NCBI GenBank assembly: GCA_022113835.1
Contig: JAILWY010000012.1
Coordinates: 15,190,001-15,254,000, forward strand
DNA length: 64,000 bases
Reading direction: 5' to 3'
DNA from: Atopsyche davidsoni
Lineage: Eukaryota; Arthropoda; Insecta; Trichoptera; Hydrobiosidae
Within the stretch, counting starts at the first letter, position 1; the number at the start of each line of letters is the position of its first letter. Positions 32,421 to 47,100 of the stretch are shown in pieces. The translations under genes and the position numbers were made by a program. A model generated the notes under the pieces. The model made no database searches. It saw only the letters and a program-made list of their open reading frames with translations, and had not been told where the DNA came from.

Positions 32421-33626
32421 CCTGGCCGATAATAAAAACATTATGTAAACATGTATATTTCACGACTAGCAGACATGGAAACGGGTAATTTATTAATACG
32501 GCTAACCTTTGCTGAGGCGAGCATTGCAGTTACCCTGAAGGCATTTTTTTTAATATAGGAAGAGTTATCGAATAACGAGGTGCTAGATTGGTTAGTAAAA
32601 TTGCGTCAAAACAATTATGTTTGATTGTGGATGACATGTTTTTTTATAAATAAAAAATCGATTCGCAAATGAACAAATGATTGTCACTCCGTGAAGGTTA
32701 ACGATGAAGTATAATATATAAATATAATAATTCAATGACCGATTTTGACCGGACACCCAATAATTTTTAATTCATCTTGTGGTCAGTACCATTGCGTACT
32801 AAAATAACATTATGTGATTCGGGGAGAGGAATATTACTTTTAAATATTAAATAGTACACAAAATTTGCTTTTTTATTAACTTTTTAAAATAATTATGATT
32901 GATGTAATTTATGTTATACTTTTCAATTCTAGTTTAGAGAAATTTAATTATAGATCAACTTCGATTTAGGTAAAATATTTCAGATTAGTTATAAGTTAAA
33001 AAATTGTAAAACTATAACTTAAAAAGTAAGCTAATAACGGTGTAAAGAACAAAATCCCAAATTTGACGCGGTATGACCAATATTGTAATTTTTAGATACC
33101 TGATTTATTTGTTTTCGCTTTAAAATTGATTTTTCACAATATCTAATTTATATTTAAAGAATTAGCAAATTAAAGATGTTTCTTGTTTGTATTATAAATA
33201 ATAAATCACATAAATGTTCATACAAGCGCTGTAAAATACCACTAATTACAAACTATATATCTTCTACGGTAACATTAACACAAATACGTAGATTTCCTTG
33301 TGATCTTACGAATATTTTTTACTAGGCGAGCAAGTACTGAAAATGGGTTTATAGCGGTATAAATCGGTTTGGAAAATTATACAAATATAATAATAATAAA
33401 TTTGTTGTTAGTCATAAATATAGACAGATATTGTATGTTTATTTTATTTGCAACAAAGTGATTTCAGTATCCGTTCTGGCCTTCCGACATAATGCACAGT
33501 TCAAGCAGAATATCAAAAGTTTACTGGCCATACTTTGAAGTGTTGTCTCGTTATTTCATGTTCATAAAACATCATTTGAGGATTTAAATAACAAGTTAAC
33601 AAAATATTATTTTTGCAAAATGCTTT

Positions 33627-33667
<41 letters not shown>

Positions 33668-34679
33668 CAAAGAGTGTATAGAGACAAACATAGCTTTGTG
33701 TACTTCAATTTAAAAAAGGGGTTTATGGAGTTTGTGGTTATTGTTTTTAATATCCACATTTACATATAAATTTTAACTATTAAATACGACTTGCAGATAT
33801 AGTTACTAAACTAAATAATTTAAAATATTACATTTGAATAACAAGGAAATAGCTCACTGATAACTGAGTTATACCTCGGTGCAACCAGATTCGTCTTACA
33901 TCCTCAGGTAACACAAGTGTTTTAGATATTTTATTAGCATCGCTTAAAAATGTATTTAATTATTTGTTCAAACATAAGAGCAAAACTGAAGCCAGATGAT
34001 GATCAAATATTTAGCTTTTTTAGCTTAAAATTATTAGCTAGCTTTTCGTTCTCCGCTGACATTTTCTAACTGGTTTTCAGAATCTTCTTTAATGTGAGTA
34101 AACATACCTCTTGCATTTATTTACGAAGATAATTTAATTACAAAGCTATACTGATATTAATAAGATTGTTTTTATTAAAAAAAGGAATTGAAATGCAATA
34201 TTAGTATTTATTTTATATTTTAATCAAATAGTGAACAAATGAATCATAAGTTTTGATAAAATATAATCTAATGTAAACTAACTATAGACGATTGACCAAA
34301 ACTGTGGATATCTAAACTCTCTCGACCCTCAAATGCTCAAACTATCTGTAACAAATACATGATAATTATACGCTAGGTTTGACTTAACCTAATTTTATTA
34401 CCTTAACTGAAATTCTCCAATGTTTAACATTACAGATCCCAGTAGCTTGCCATTATCTTTAACCATAAGAAGAGTTATGCTAGTTTTGTGGGAGAATAAG
34501 ATAAGAAACAGATCTAACCCAATCCGACCTTAAAATAATTGATTATTTTATATAATCAAAAGTAAGGTTATACAGAGGTTGAAACGCTTTCTGCGTCCAT
34601 CGCACAGCTTTGATCAAATAAGGAATAATGAAACGCTAGTCATGACTGTTATTTTCTCAAAATATGTCAGCTATCAAAA
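32421..34679. other. AT-rich stretch with (TA)n
   Basis: Featureless AT-rich DNA apart from a (TA)n microsatellite at 33630-33663. Confidence 0.5.
33630..33663. repeat. (TA)n microsatellite, 34 bp
   Basis: An uninterrupted run of alternating A and T. Confidence 0.9.
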
Positions 34680-35170
34680 ACGCTGATCGGCCTTTTGGAG
34701 AATCACCAGCGCCGCGCGGCCTTGGTCTCCGCCAGAGCCTCCGCGGTCGATCGCCAAGCAACATCCTTAAGCATAAATCAATCTTCACGATGCCAAGGTT
34801 AGCAAAAGTTGATTGTCTCGACAAATCCAGCCGATAAATCTTGGCCTAGCAAAAAAGCAAGCGCACACCGTCCATTAGGGACTCGGCGGAGAGAACTGGC
34901 CGAAATATACAAACGACCCGCGCCCGGTGAGTGCGCATTTGCATAAAAAGAAGAAAGAGTCGGAAATGTGCCGTGCCGGAGCTTTGGCGCAAATCGACGG
35001 AAAGATTGATGATCGGCGATTATTTTATTTAATTTGGAGGTAATTTAGACTGCGGTTCTGGGTTTTTTTTTTCCCCCGTCAATTGCTAGGAAAGGCGCGC
35101 GTCGCTTGGATCCCGCATTATGGAATTGTCGAGACCGCTCTTTGTCATCCTGTGACAACTCGGATGCATA
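34680..35170. promoter_or_regulatory. large GC-rich island, putative conserved non-coding element
   Basis: About 490 bp of high-complexity sequence with few long frames on any strand. It includes CACCAGCGCCGCGCGGCC, a POU octamer in GCGCATTTGCATAAAA (about 34934-34949), TTAAGCATAAATCAATC and GATTGATGATCGGCGATTAT (homeodomain/PBX-type words). The absence of open frames together with the density of site-like words argues for an enhancer. Confidence 0.4.
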
Positions 35171-36697
35171 TTGAATGCACGAAATAAATTTATCAAGTCG
35201 ATGTTTGAATAATCGTTACGACTTGTGGGTCTTCTGTTTTTGTTTTTTTTTTTTGCTGAAACGGTAAAATGCTTCTAGATATTTTGATATTAATTTAAAT
35301 CCTCGTTTTTTTTTTTTGAGAATAATTTGCGTTGCTTTAACACGTTGCGGAATATAATTATATATTTATTCTATTAAAATATTTCAGTTTTTTGTTGGTG
35401 AAAATATTTAGGATCATTTAAATGAATTCAATTAACTTCGTAATAATATCAATAAATATTTACTTTTGTAATCAATTAATAACCGTCGAAATTCACCGTC
35501 AAAACGATTAATTCTACTATGTCAATGATTTTTAAATAATGCAATAGTTGTATCTTATATTTCTCAAGACACTGAGTGTGTTTTATTAAACTGTTAAATG
35601 TGTTAAAAATACAAATAAATTAAAATATTTGTAGAAGAGTTTTGACTGCATTAAATAAAAAATGTGTTTTTATGTAACAAATATACAATATAATATTCAC
35701 AATAATTAGGATTACATTCGGTCCATTCAATACTCGTGACGCCGGCCGAAGTAAAACCATTTTGTACTTTTCACATAAAAGATCAAGGAGATACTTGACT
35801 TGTAGTTTTTCACATTTGCCAAAATTATTTTTTTACATTAATAGCCCTATACTTTGAAGGTGATTGATGATTTTCCTTATTTGGTCTTAAAATTGAACAA
35901 GCCAATTATTATTATCTAAATATTCTATTATTATCAGTGAATAAATAAAACTCTGCCTCAGCTCTAAATTTACAGTAAAAATAAACTAATAAAAACAAAT
36001 TGTTATTAATATTACGCACACAAAGCTGGCATATCGTGTTACCAAAAACGTTATAATAACCGGGCGAAGCATGTTTTTATGTTTATTTGTATTAATAAAT
36101 TACGAATGTTCCAACCTCTTAGATTATAAATAATAATGGATGCATTTGACTGTGTGAAAAAAATTGCATTGAGATAATGAGAAGTGGTTTTAGTTTGTGG
36201 CTTATAGTCGCGAGTGGGAAATAAATACACAAAAGCATTTATCAAGCCAAGTTGGTGGCGCCAAAATTATGTCCGTGCACAATAATAAATCGTATGCAGT
36301 TATATACAATATTCTAATAGTTGATAGCTCGATTAACGTTCAATATTATTTTAATTTTTTTAAATTGTTTGAGTGGAAGCAGACAAAAACAACAGGAAAT
36401 TTAATTATATGTTACATTCACATGAAAGATATAAAAAAGTATCAAATTTTTGCAATGGAAATGTGATATATAAAACCAGCCTCTTGTACTTTTATTAGAA
36501 TCGCTCGTCATGTTTTTTCAACCACACGAAATTCAACGATCAAAACATGATCTTACAACATTAATAAATATAATTTTAAAATTTTCACACATATATTTTA
36601 GTTTTGAGAGTGTTAAAATTAAAATTATTTCTCATTAGGACATATAGTCTACTGAAAGTCACAAAAATCAAACATCTACATAAGTAAATTCCATCAT
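35171..36697. other. AT-rich stretch, nothing recognised
   Basis: No coding-like frame. Several AT-driven frames of 64-89 codons are ignored. Confidence 0.5.
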
Positions 36698-36760
36698 ATT
36701 TGCATATTATCATAAATTATTTATGGCCATAATAAGCGTTGTTATGGCATATAAATATCA
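36698..36760. promoter_or_regulatory. dense homeodomain and octamer site cluster
   Basis: Within about 60 bp are ATTTGCATA (octamer-like), TCATAAATTATTTATGG, the perfect 12-bp palindrome TTATGGCCATAA (36721-36732) and TTATGGCATAAA-like words. TTTATGG is the known Caudal/Abd-B-type site. Clustering in an otherwise random AT-rich region suggests an enhancer core. Confidence 0.4.
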
Positions 36761-37189
36761 AAACTCGGATCACGTTAACACGATAAATCACTCATCCTAA
36801 ATGTATAAATAAAAGAATAGTCGATGCGGAAAAAACGACATTGGTAAAACCATTATAATTATAAAATTAAAATTGTCGACTGAAATACAAAAAAAGCTTT
36901 TTAACTAATAAACTCAAAACGCAACTAAATTTAAATGCACAGAAGGTAACGCTTGGAAATATAAAAATAAAACGATTAATAATTTTTTTAATTTTATGAA
37001 AATTTGCAGTCAATTTGGGAAAACGCTAAATTTTATATTTATTTCAGAAATGAAATAAAAATAACTAGTATTATTTTATGCGAACCAAATAAATGGATTA
37101 TTTAAAAAAATATATATTATTTTGCAATATTGGAGAAATGGAAATGTTGCGAAATTGAACGATATAATAAATTTTAATGCAAGCTCTCT

Positions 37190-37580
37190 AGTATCCTAAT
37201 CTAGACAACGGGAAATAGTTTTCTCCGCAAAGTTGGTACGCCCTGTCTCGTCGGTGTTATTAATGCGCTATCAGATATCCATTTCGAACGCACAAATCGG
37301 AAGCTCCTCACGTATTCAATGGAATAATGCAGTACGGAGGATCGATAATGGCGTCTGTTGTCTTTATTTATGTTGATAGCGCGGAATATGGCCTATAAAT
37401 CTGCAGATACTATCTGTCCACGTAATGGCTGTTAAATTGACGCAAATCTGCGCAAGAAATCAAACAGGGCTGCGTTTAAAATGCCGTGCGCTTCGGCGGA
37501 TACTCTGAATCGCACTACGGGAGCTTTTACCGCTGCCGGACTCTCTGACCCACTCGAGACTCGTAGCGTCCACAAACCCC
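37190..37580. promoter_or_regulatory. GC-richer island
   Basis: About 390 bp of raised complexity (GGTACGCCCTGTCTCGTCGG, GGATCGATAATGGCGTC, GGCCTATAAATCTGC). Overlapping 84- and 87-codon frames on opposite strands lie at its right end. Neither is coding-like. Confidence 0.3.
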
Positions 37581-39239
37581 CCAAGAAACTATATTTAAAA
37601 ACATATTTATTACAAATAAGAGAAAGCTTAAAATTTTTAAAGTTAGTTAACACTTGTTGGCACATCTTGAGGCTCCGTGCTGTCATATGGGCTAACCGAA
37701 ATTCATTGATTCCGATCTGTTCAAATTACATATCTCTAATATGATCAATTGGTAAAAAAAAACATTATTGACTCTTTAGAGTTAATACGGCTATCGTTCA
37801 GTGATTCATTGGACTCGTCTATATAAAACAAACAACGTTTTTTTTAAATTAAAGTGAAGGAATGCTTGAGAAAAAATCTCACGGATAAAAGATGTTTTTA
37901 CAACCCATACAGATAGTCCTAATTATGAATAATCGAAAATTTATATTGAAACGCAAATCGTTAGAGTTTTATGCCGTTGAATATGCACAGTGATTATACA
38001 GCTTGTATTGGATCCCAAAGTGTTGGGAGTTTAGTCATGCACAGATTGCAATGCGCATGCTATTAACCGGAGAATTTTCGTATGGAGCGGCCAAGACAGA
38101 TGTAGGTATTTTCGCAATATATTAAACACACGCAATAGGGTAAAACTTAACTTATGGGACGCAAAATGTATGCTTGCATGTGTCTTAAATAGCAAATAGA
38201 ATTATATCAGTAGCGGCACCGCCATACCAGCCCGAATCCTCCGGTGTTTAGATAGAATTCCATTATGCAGGAAGCTGCAGTGATATGCATTGCATACTAT
38301 ATAAATTTAACTCGCTATCTAAAATAAAATTTAAATCAAAAGATTACGTCAGTAATAAGACATAATAACATAATACTAAAGCACATTATGTCTATTTGTC
38401 TCCAATGTATAATGAATCCACACCGATGGGTTGCTCCAGTATTTTATTGAACGTTTTTGCCGAATGTTACGGATAACAGTGTTTAATGCAAATCACACAT
38501 GGAATAAACAGTTTTGTATTAAATATTAAAAAAATTATTTTTGCATTTTTGTGCACACTGTCTATATCAAAATTAAATAGAATACAAAAAAGTTAAACTT
38601 TCACTATTTACTTTTTTTTTTATTTCTCACGTACGCGGAGGCTGCACTTTTAATGCTTTTATAAATAACCAAGGCTTTAACAGATCTCACGATGGTCTAT
38701 TATTTTCATCTGACATTTCAGTTACCGATGCTGGATTTATTTTTAATAAAATAGTAAGATAATAAAACAAGCAGTATTTAACCAAAACATATTAAAATTT
38801 ATATATTTATATTGTTATTGATCATAAGCAACATTAATATTTAAAATAAATAGTTTTTAGTTTCCTGTTTTTTATTATTTTAAAGAATGCGTCTATGCAG
38901 TCAATTGATAAGACTGATACTTTACGATGTAATATGACGAAATTGACGATATGAATTTTAAAAATGTAAATTTGATATTTATATTCTAAAAAAATTAAAA
39001 CATTACATTTTATTTTATTAATATTTTGAGACATATTTACTTTGTTTTGAAGGCTAAAGCTTTATTGGATATAATATGCACATCTAATAATTACAATAGT
39101 TTCACTGTAGACTGAAACTATGTTTGAAACTATTTGTGCAAATAACAGTTAGGGTCAAATATTCAAAACCATACTCAATATTTATTACCATCTTTAAAAT
39201 TTACTAACAGAAATAACGCGCTACAATACCAACAGCACG
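37581..39239. other. AT-rich stretch, little recognised
   Basis: A small complex patch at 38010-38260 (GTATGGAGCGGCCAAGAC, GGCACCGCCATACCAGCCCG) could be regulatory. No gene is seen. Confidence 0.4.
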
Positions 39240-39620
39240 ATTGTTAAGCATTACGGATTACCATAAAAGAGGTCTTTTCGCGAGTCTGAGAGCCCTGCGT
39301 TGAAATTCAAACACGATCGAGTCTCTACCTTATAAGGAACAGCATTAATTGGTCAAGGACATTCTCGAGAGTCTCAGGAAGACAGGGTCTGATAATAAGC
39401 AACGTCCATGACATTTTGGTCTCCCAGCCTGACTAACGCAGGTCCTATCACCGCTTCCCCTCTGGATTCCACAGCCTTATTCTTTGATTTTGCGAGCGAC
39501 CCTGAACAGATTTCACGATTTTTTTATCTGATCACGATGCGTTTATGTTTTGATTAACAGCGGCTTCGTTGGACGCTGTCGAAAAGAGAACACAACATCA
39601 TTGTCAGATGTCAGGCTGTA
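39240..39620. promoter_or_regulatory. moderately GC-rich island
   Basis: Raised complexity with no coding-like frame (CGCGAGTCTGAGAGCCCTGC, CTCCCAGCCTGACTAACGC). A putative regulatory or conserved element, by composition. Confidence 0.25.
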
Positions 39621-41079
39621 TCGACATTTTCAAAATAAAAGAACGCAGTGTCCGAGCTTTACGATAAATATTTCAATGCGTGAAATCGCAACCTACTGAT
39701 GCGCACGCCAGAATGAACAGAGTCCAACATAGTATGAAATTATATATATATTTATTAAAATTTAATAATTGGATTTAATAAAATAAAAACTGACTTATTA
39801 CAGTGACATATATTTTTAAGACCACGCTTTGAAATTGATTTGATTTATTTTTACTAGATAGTCACATCATGATTTAAAAAAAATTATTGGTCACGTCAGT
39901 GTTAAAATTTTTATTTTAGTTTCTTATTCAATTCACTGATTTTTAATTCATTCATAAGGTAAGATTTGACAATAATAGAATATTCACACAAGGAAAATTT
40001 CACTTGTGCAGGTTCTTGTGCTTACAAAATTTTTCACTTAATCTCGGATTTAAATAATTTTCTCATAAATCCTCTAGACAAATTGTTCATAAAATTATTT
40101 GCATAAATATATTGTTATACATATAAGTATATACAATATTTATTTTTTTTATAAAATGATGTAATTTTTATGTTGTTTCAATAAAATGTAGATGATGTAG
40201 TAAATTTATTTTTTAATACTTGCTGATTTATTGTTTGGAACTGTCGAGAACAATTTAGTGCTCAGTGATGTCGTGCAAAAATAATTTAAATTTGTAGTCA
40301 TGAAAAAACAAGCCTCTTGAAGGATGCTGGCGCAGGCGTGTCCCTCTCACTGCAACGGGCCCGAAAATGCAATTGTTTGAAACGTTTTAAGATACAACAC
40401 AATGATAAAAATATTAATTCCATAGAATTATTTATAAAAATCTGAGAACATAGCCACCTGCTACAATAATAGCATTCCGTTGAGCAAGTTCATTAATTTC
40501 ACTCTTTTTTATTAGATATTGAGATTTGTGTATTTAACAACAAGATTTTTTAGGAATATTAAATAAAATAATTTGCAATGAAACACAAAGGGTTGGTTTT
40601 TAATTTTCTTTAAATAGTTTCATAAACTGTTATTTTACTGAAACTGTCAGATTTATTACTTTATAATTATTTTCACAGACATTTTACGTCGTAACAAAAT
40701 AAAACAAAGATAACCGGTGTTTTTATTTTAATTATAATAAATTGTTCAACTAAACTACTCATCCTAAAAACCATATTGGAATGCATAAAAAATTGAGAAT
40801 GTTGATAAACGTGGAGCATATTCCGCAGCCTTGGCAAAGTATTTAACGGAGGTTAAAAAAAATTGTGAACAAGTATTAAAATAAAAAAAATTAAAATTTA
40901 ACAAGTCTTGCATTTTGTATTTTTCTTATCAAAACAGTAGCAGGCAATTATAATTAGAAAAATAATAAATTAAATTTGTACCCAAGTGTATATTTTGAAA
41001 AATAAGATGCATGTTTTCGTGATTTGTTTTTTTTTATTACATTTATTTTCGTAAGAACCGGTTATGTGTACGCACACAG

Positions 41080-41110
41080 ATTATCTCGCCTCCGGCGGTG
41101 GAGAGATAAT
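41080..41110. repeat. GC-rich near-palindrome with inverted GATA words
   Basis: ATTATCTC and GAGATAAT enclose GCCTCCGGCGGTGGA. The 31-bp block is nearly self-complementary and presents two GATA-factor-type words facing each other. It could be a small stem-loop or a protein-binding palindrome. Confidence 0.5.
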
Positions 41111-44100
41111 TGCACCGTCTCAAATAAGAATAAAAATAAATTAATCACTGACAAATATTATATTAGATTTTAAAGTATTGCTGCAATAAATTTGATCCCT
41201 ATCTGAGATCATCGTAATGATGTTTAATGATAATAAAATGACGGAATATATTAATTTAAAAAAATGAATATTATTAATATCTGATTTATTCTTTCCTAAT
41301 GATGAATGCAGTTGTTGGATCTTTCATGACTTCTTGCTTAAAAAAGACTCAGCAATACTGCTGTTGGATATTATAAGTAATTAATTGATGCTATGTGCTT
41401 AATTACTTATTTTAATCATCTATGTTTCAGGTCTTGATGACGGCTTTCTATAATGCATCTGAAATAAAGACGATTTAGACAAGTAATTGGGCACACGACA
41501 CTAATCACCCGATGTTTTCAAGGTCTTACTATAAAAACCACAAGTCCATGATTATTTATAACAACAAAAACACAAATTGAAGAATTCGAAATGAATATAA
41601 GTCAAGTTAGATGATGATTAAGTTTGACTTCAAGGTCGTGCTTTTAAAACCAAATATCTATCCATTTGTATATAACAAAAAATATTTCTGAAGAAACCAA
41701 AATGAATGTCACCCAATTAGGAAAATTGAACAATTCAAAATCGACGATTCCGATAGTTAAAAAGATATCTGAAATAAAAGCAATATTTCATCCCTCCTTC
41801 CCAGTCTAGTGGATTTTTGAGTTTCCAACTAATCAGGATTTTTTTTAAATACCATTGAATGTATAAATTGCTTCAGCTGTGAAAAAACACAACGAGAAAA
41901 TATTTCCCTTCGATTGCCTTAATGTCTATTTCAAGATTGTCAAGACTGACGGTCAACCCGTTTGGGAAGTATTCCCTGTTTTTACCACTGAAAAAAACCA
42001 CTGTTAAAAATATTTTATCTTGTATTAAAATATTTAATTTGTTAACATAAGTTAAAAATATTTCCCTTTTAAAAAAGCAGAGTATATTTTTTTGAGAATA
42101 TACAAAGTGGGTTCAAATTTTAGATACTTCTAAATTCTAATATAGTTTATTCAATACATCTAGACTTGTTTATAATATATTTTAAAAAAATAATTAAATC
42201 TATGAAAAAACTACCCAAAACTTGCACTTTTCAGTTAAGTTGTTGAGATAGTTGGAAAGTTACTTTAGATAGTTTAATTCAAACCAATAATATTTTCAAA
42301 TAAATAAATAAAGGTTCAATAATATTAGTGTTATCGATCTACATTCAATCAAAAACTAAATGATTTTTAAAATAAAAAAATTAGCAATGCAGGCGTAAAT
42401 CAACATTGAGCTTATATTTGGTCAAATATCTTGACATAAAATAGGAAGTATAAAATATTTTAAGCTTTGATAAAATGACATCGCTGTCTTTGGACGATTC
42501 ACTAATTTCTAAGATAAATTGAGTTTCCCGGTGCAATATCTAAGAGTTCGATCTACTTCGCATTTACAAGTCACGTCTAGTTAATGATTTTGGGTGCATT
42601 AATAAATCAGCAGGTATGATGAAAACCTCGCCAACGGTCGTTTCTGCAGCCGAGCTAGGCACTTTCGCAAATTGATCATTGTGAGATGATACTGCATGCA
42701 GAATGACTCCGTCACTTAACTTAAAAGGCTTTTAGTGCTCAGCGATGATTATTTATTGACGTGCATTATCAAATGTGATCTACGTATTGAAATATTAAAC
42801 ACAAAAAACCAAACCGCATTATATGTGCATTATGCCTATGCAGGTATATCTATCGATTGCATTATTTTTTAATACCTATCTGACTATTATCTTAAGTGTT
42901 TTTAAAATTTGCAATTAATATATGAATGATATTTAAAACTCATATCACATGTCTCTAAAAAATGTACTTACCTACTTATACAAACTAATAGTCTGGGTTC
43001 TGGTATCAATTCCAAGTAAAGCAATAAGTTGATGAAGTTTTTTAAATTCTAAAAAATATGAATTGCCTCTGGTATTAAACAAAATGCAGCTTTAATGAAA
43101 AAGATTATCTATGTTTTATTTGTATCAAAGCAAAAGTTTCGGAGATGTCTTTAGTTACCTCTGAAAGTTTCTTATTATTTGCCTATCTGTCCCCTTCCTT
43201 GCAGCATCTTACTTCCTGAGAGAACTATGGTAATATACTTTTGTATCATAGATTATCTAAGCTTGAATGTCACCCGCTTGTCAAATGAAAATAAAAGAGC
43301 ATCAGAACGACTTTTTTATACTTGTATCGCAAACACTGAAATATTGAAATATCAACAGTTAATTTTAAATAATTTTTGATTCTCTACCAAATTTATGGTT
43401 TCTCTTATTTACAAAGTTTTGATGAAATTAATATATTTACATTCATTTCGATATTTTTTAATTCAATGATTTGTGGTCATATAACCAATTTTATTATACT
43501 TTTATTAGTTATAAAAACCTATTTTTTATCATTATTCTGTTAATTTTCATCGAACTAACAAACTCACATTTAAGGCAAATAATCTTTTTTTATTATTTAA
43601 CTCGTAGTTAATCAGCGATATAAAATTTACTTATGTATATATTCTTTGATATTTTAAAATGATGTTTTTATTCTTTTTTACTAGTCATTAAAAATTAAAG
43701 AGTTTGTAGCGAGGCCTTAGACCGATATTTGTGGACTTTTTCTATCCCATCGTTTGTTGTGTGCTGTCACTATACGCAGACTTAAAATTCATTTGAATAC
43801 ATTTAATACATAATAAATGTATTATTATTAAAATAAAATTAGCAGTGCTATAATTTAAAAATTTTAAACGGAAATAATTAACAAATATAAAGAAACGGTT
43901 TTTATACGTGATTGCATTTAAACTATTATTTTTTTACTGACTACACGAACTGCATTTGCATGCAAAGTACGCTTTTTGATTAAAAAAAAGTTTATAGGCG
44001 AGTTATTTGATTGGTTTATAATACATATAAATTTTAATTAATCTAGATTTTATTACTGGTAACGATCTTGTTTATGTCTACAAATAAATGATCGTGAGTA

Positions 44101-47100
44101 AAAAAGCTAGCTGTGGTGCCAGGCATCGGGTTAAATCACTGTTCAGAAGCACATTAATTATATTATGAAAATCAACCTGGACAGCTAATAGCCTAACGAG
44201 AATAATTTGCGTATAAATCAGAAAATTACGCATACTTTTGGTGCTGGAGAATAATAAAAATCGCCGTTAACAAAGGCACACTGATTAAACGCAGATCAAC
44301 TGATTTATTGCGGCTTCAGAACAAGCGCTACTTATTGGTATGACATGCTGTGGCTGCAGTGCTGGAAGTCGACATGAAAGTCTATTGAATAACATTATAT
44401 TTAATTTAAAAAGAACTAATTAATCAATATCATGATAAATTATATTAAATAATATATTACTTTGAAAACACGTGTTGATTTATTACAATGTGTAAAAGTG
44501 TAAAAATGCACTAATAAAAAATCAATTATTATTTTACACCAAACTGAAAAATCCGTGACCTCTGGAATTTGAGATCAGTTATTGAAATTATTCATATAAT
44601 ATATTGCTGACATAGTGCTTTTTTATAAACTTTTTTGATTTATAAATTGTGCATATATAAATCGAGTAGAATTTTTAAACAGATAAAGCTAAGTGGAATT
44701 TAAATTACTATTGACAATCATTGCTTTTCTCTTACACATAATTATTTGTTCATTTGTCTATTAAACTTAACTCTGCTTGAAGATGGCAACCTAGCATGTT
44801 GCATGAAATATAATTTAAAATATTTTTTTAAATAAAAATATTTTTTAGTCATTCACGAAGTCCTTACGCGTATTACGAATGCTGAGCCCCTTTCTGGACT
44901 GGCACGCAAAGCATTTATTAGTTTGTTGCGAAATTGCCCAGCGCAGGGATTAATGAAGATGACAAATTTGATGTAGTAAGCGTTACGTAAAAGCATATTA
45001 CCAGTTTGTCTCCTTATGTAAATATCTAATCTAAACAAAGGTATCATGGGCATAGCGGGTTTAAAAGCAATGCGACACCAAAATATTTTTCCTATAAAAT
45101 ATAGCAATCAGTAATAAAAATATTAGTTACATTCATCCAGCATTGACTAGATTTTCCAGTCGAATAAAAAAAAATCTCGAAGGTTACAAAAAACACTCAT
45201 TAATATTTTTAAACTTTTCAAAAGTGTTAAAATCTGTAATTTGTTTATTTGTTTTTGTGCATAGCCATAATCGAAAAAACTGGAAGTTTTTTAATGTTAA
45301 AAGTATTGATTTAATTAAACGTACATTTTAGCACTGGCCACTTTGACTGAAATTGCAGTCATGCTAATGATAACATAAATCATGTTAATATATTGTAACA
45401 ATATTTGAATTAGTTTTCAAAGCATGCCCGTATGTTTGACATGTATTAAATTTGCTTTGATAATAATATGACTCAGGTAAGTACAGGCAACCTACATAGA
45501 GCAATCTCGATTGCAGCACATTACCATGAATCATCAAATATTGGAAACTTGCGCAAGTTAATTTAACGAACATTCGCATTAAAAATGTATCATGACTAAT
45601 ACAAGAAAATATACCCATGATGAGTAAAATAGCAAAAAAGACGACAAGAAATTCAAGAGATAAAAAGACATTTCTTAATATTAGCAAAAGCATAATAAAA
45701 ATATAAATTAATAGAGCTATAAAATATTTTTTCAGCATGTTAATTTTCTCTTATTTAATATTCATTTCATCATTACTTTATGGTTGCGATAAGTTGAAGA
45801 GGAAAAACAATTGTAAAACCTGAGCTAATTTCTACTTATTTTATTTTCAAAAATAATATTCAAGTCTTCTCACAGTATTAATTTAATACCAGTGTTAAAA
45901 TAAATAGTTACACACTGGTAATACTACTACCAATATTTAAAATACAGGGAGCCAAAAAGAAAAAAAGTGGGGTGGGGTTTATTAAAGTAATTGGCGGTAA
46001 GTGTAAGAAAATTAGAGAGTTCTATATTGAAATAGTTTTTGGTTTTATTTAATTCATAAAACTGTTCACAATGTATTTATTACATTAACCCAGAGAGGAT
46101 CCTGGTTGTCGTAGGTCTGCACAAACCTTGAAGTTGAAAATAAAAAAATCGATTATAATTACTATTAAATTGTTTTCTTTTTATACTAAGAGTTGTTTGA
46201 AAACCATATAACAATTAAAAATTTAATTTAAAGAATTCATAAAGAAAAACTTAGAAGTAAATTACATTGGCTGAAATGTAAGTAGTTTTTTTTTAAATAT
46301 CCACCCAATCATAAAATTATAAAAATTAAGATACCGGTAAATCAAATAATCAATAAAATCAATCAATTTGTCTAATTATTATTTAAAATTATGATGTATA
46401 AGTTTTAATGATATCAACATTTGAAATGTGTCCTTGTGCCCGCTTTGGCTCCTCATGTTTGGCACGCCTTATGTATAGTAATAAATTTAAAATCCTTGTT
46501 TCAATTCCGTTATTCACATTCAGTCATATTACTTCTATAAATAATAAAATTAATATCAAAAGTAAATAACTTTTTTATTTGTGTGAGACTCCAGCCTCAA
46601 GTGGCAGACTACGCAATTAATTAAACATTTCAGAGAATAAGAGAATTGCTAGACCAAGGTTCGACTCAACAAGCATTTTCATTCTGTTGATCGTTAATAA
46701 CTTAGTAATAATAAGTGGATTCACTTAACACCTTCAAGGTCTACAATGCTATCGTTGAACAATGCATCCACTCTTGGTGTAGTCTAGATGAAGACTACAT
46801 CCACTGTGTAGAACACATATCTAAAATAACTCAAATGATTAGTTTTTATTGCAAAATTTTACCTGTATTTTATTTTCAATATTGAGATCATATTTAATAG
46901 AAACTAAGTGTGCTTTATTTGTAAAAAGCATTTTAAATGCCTAATTTTGTAATAGATAAGCATTGCAAAATCTAATGACGTTACAACGAGACGCTAAAAA
47001 TAATCATGAAATATAATATACTTTTTTCAGACCTCTTTTTAGCAATTTAAATCAGCAGGTTTTTAATGTTACACAAATGTTGCATGTGCATTTATTTTTT

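Noticed and set aside
45385..45738. 117-codon minus-strand frame rich in Leu, Ile and Phe, superficially like a membrane protein
   Set aside because: Such frames are expected in AT-rich DNA. There are no family motifs, no splice signals and no composition change from the flanks.
46776..46803. Short hairpin GTAGTCT...AGACTAC
   Set aside because: The arm is only 7-11 bp with mismatches, within chance expectation for this length of DNA.
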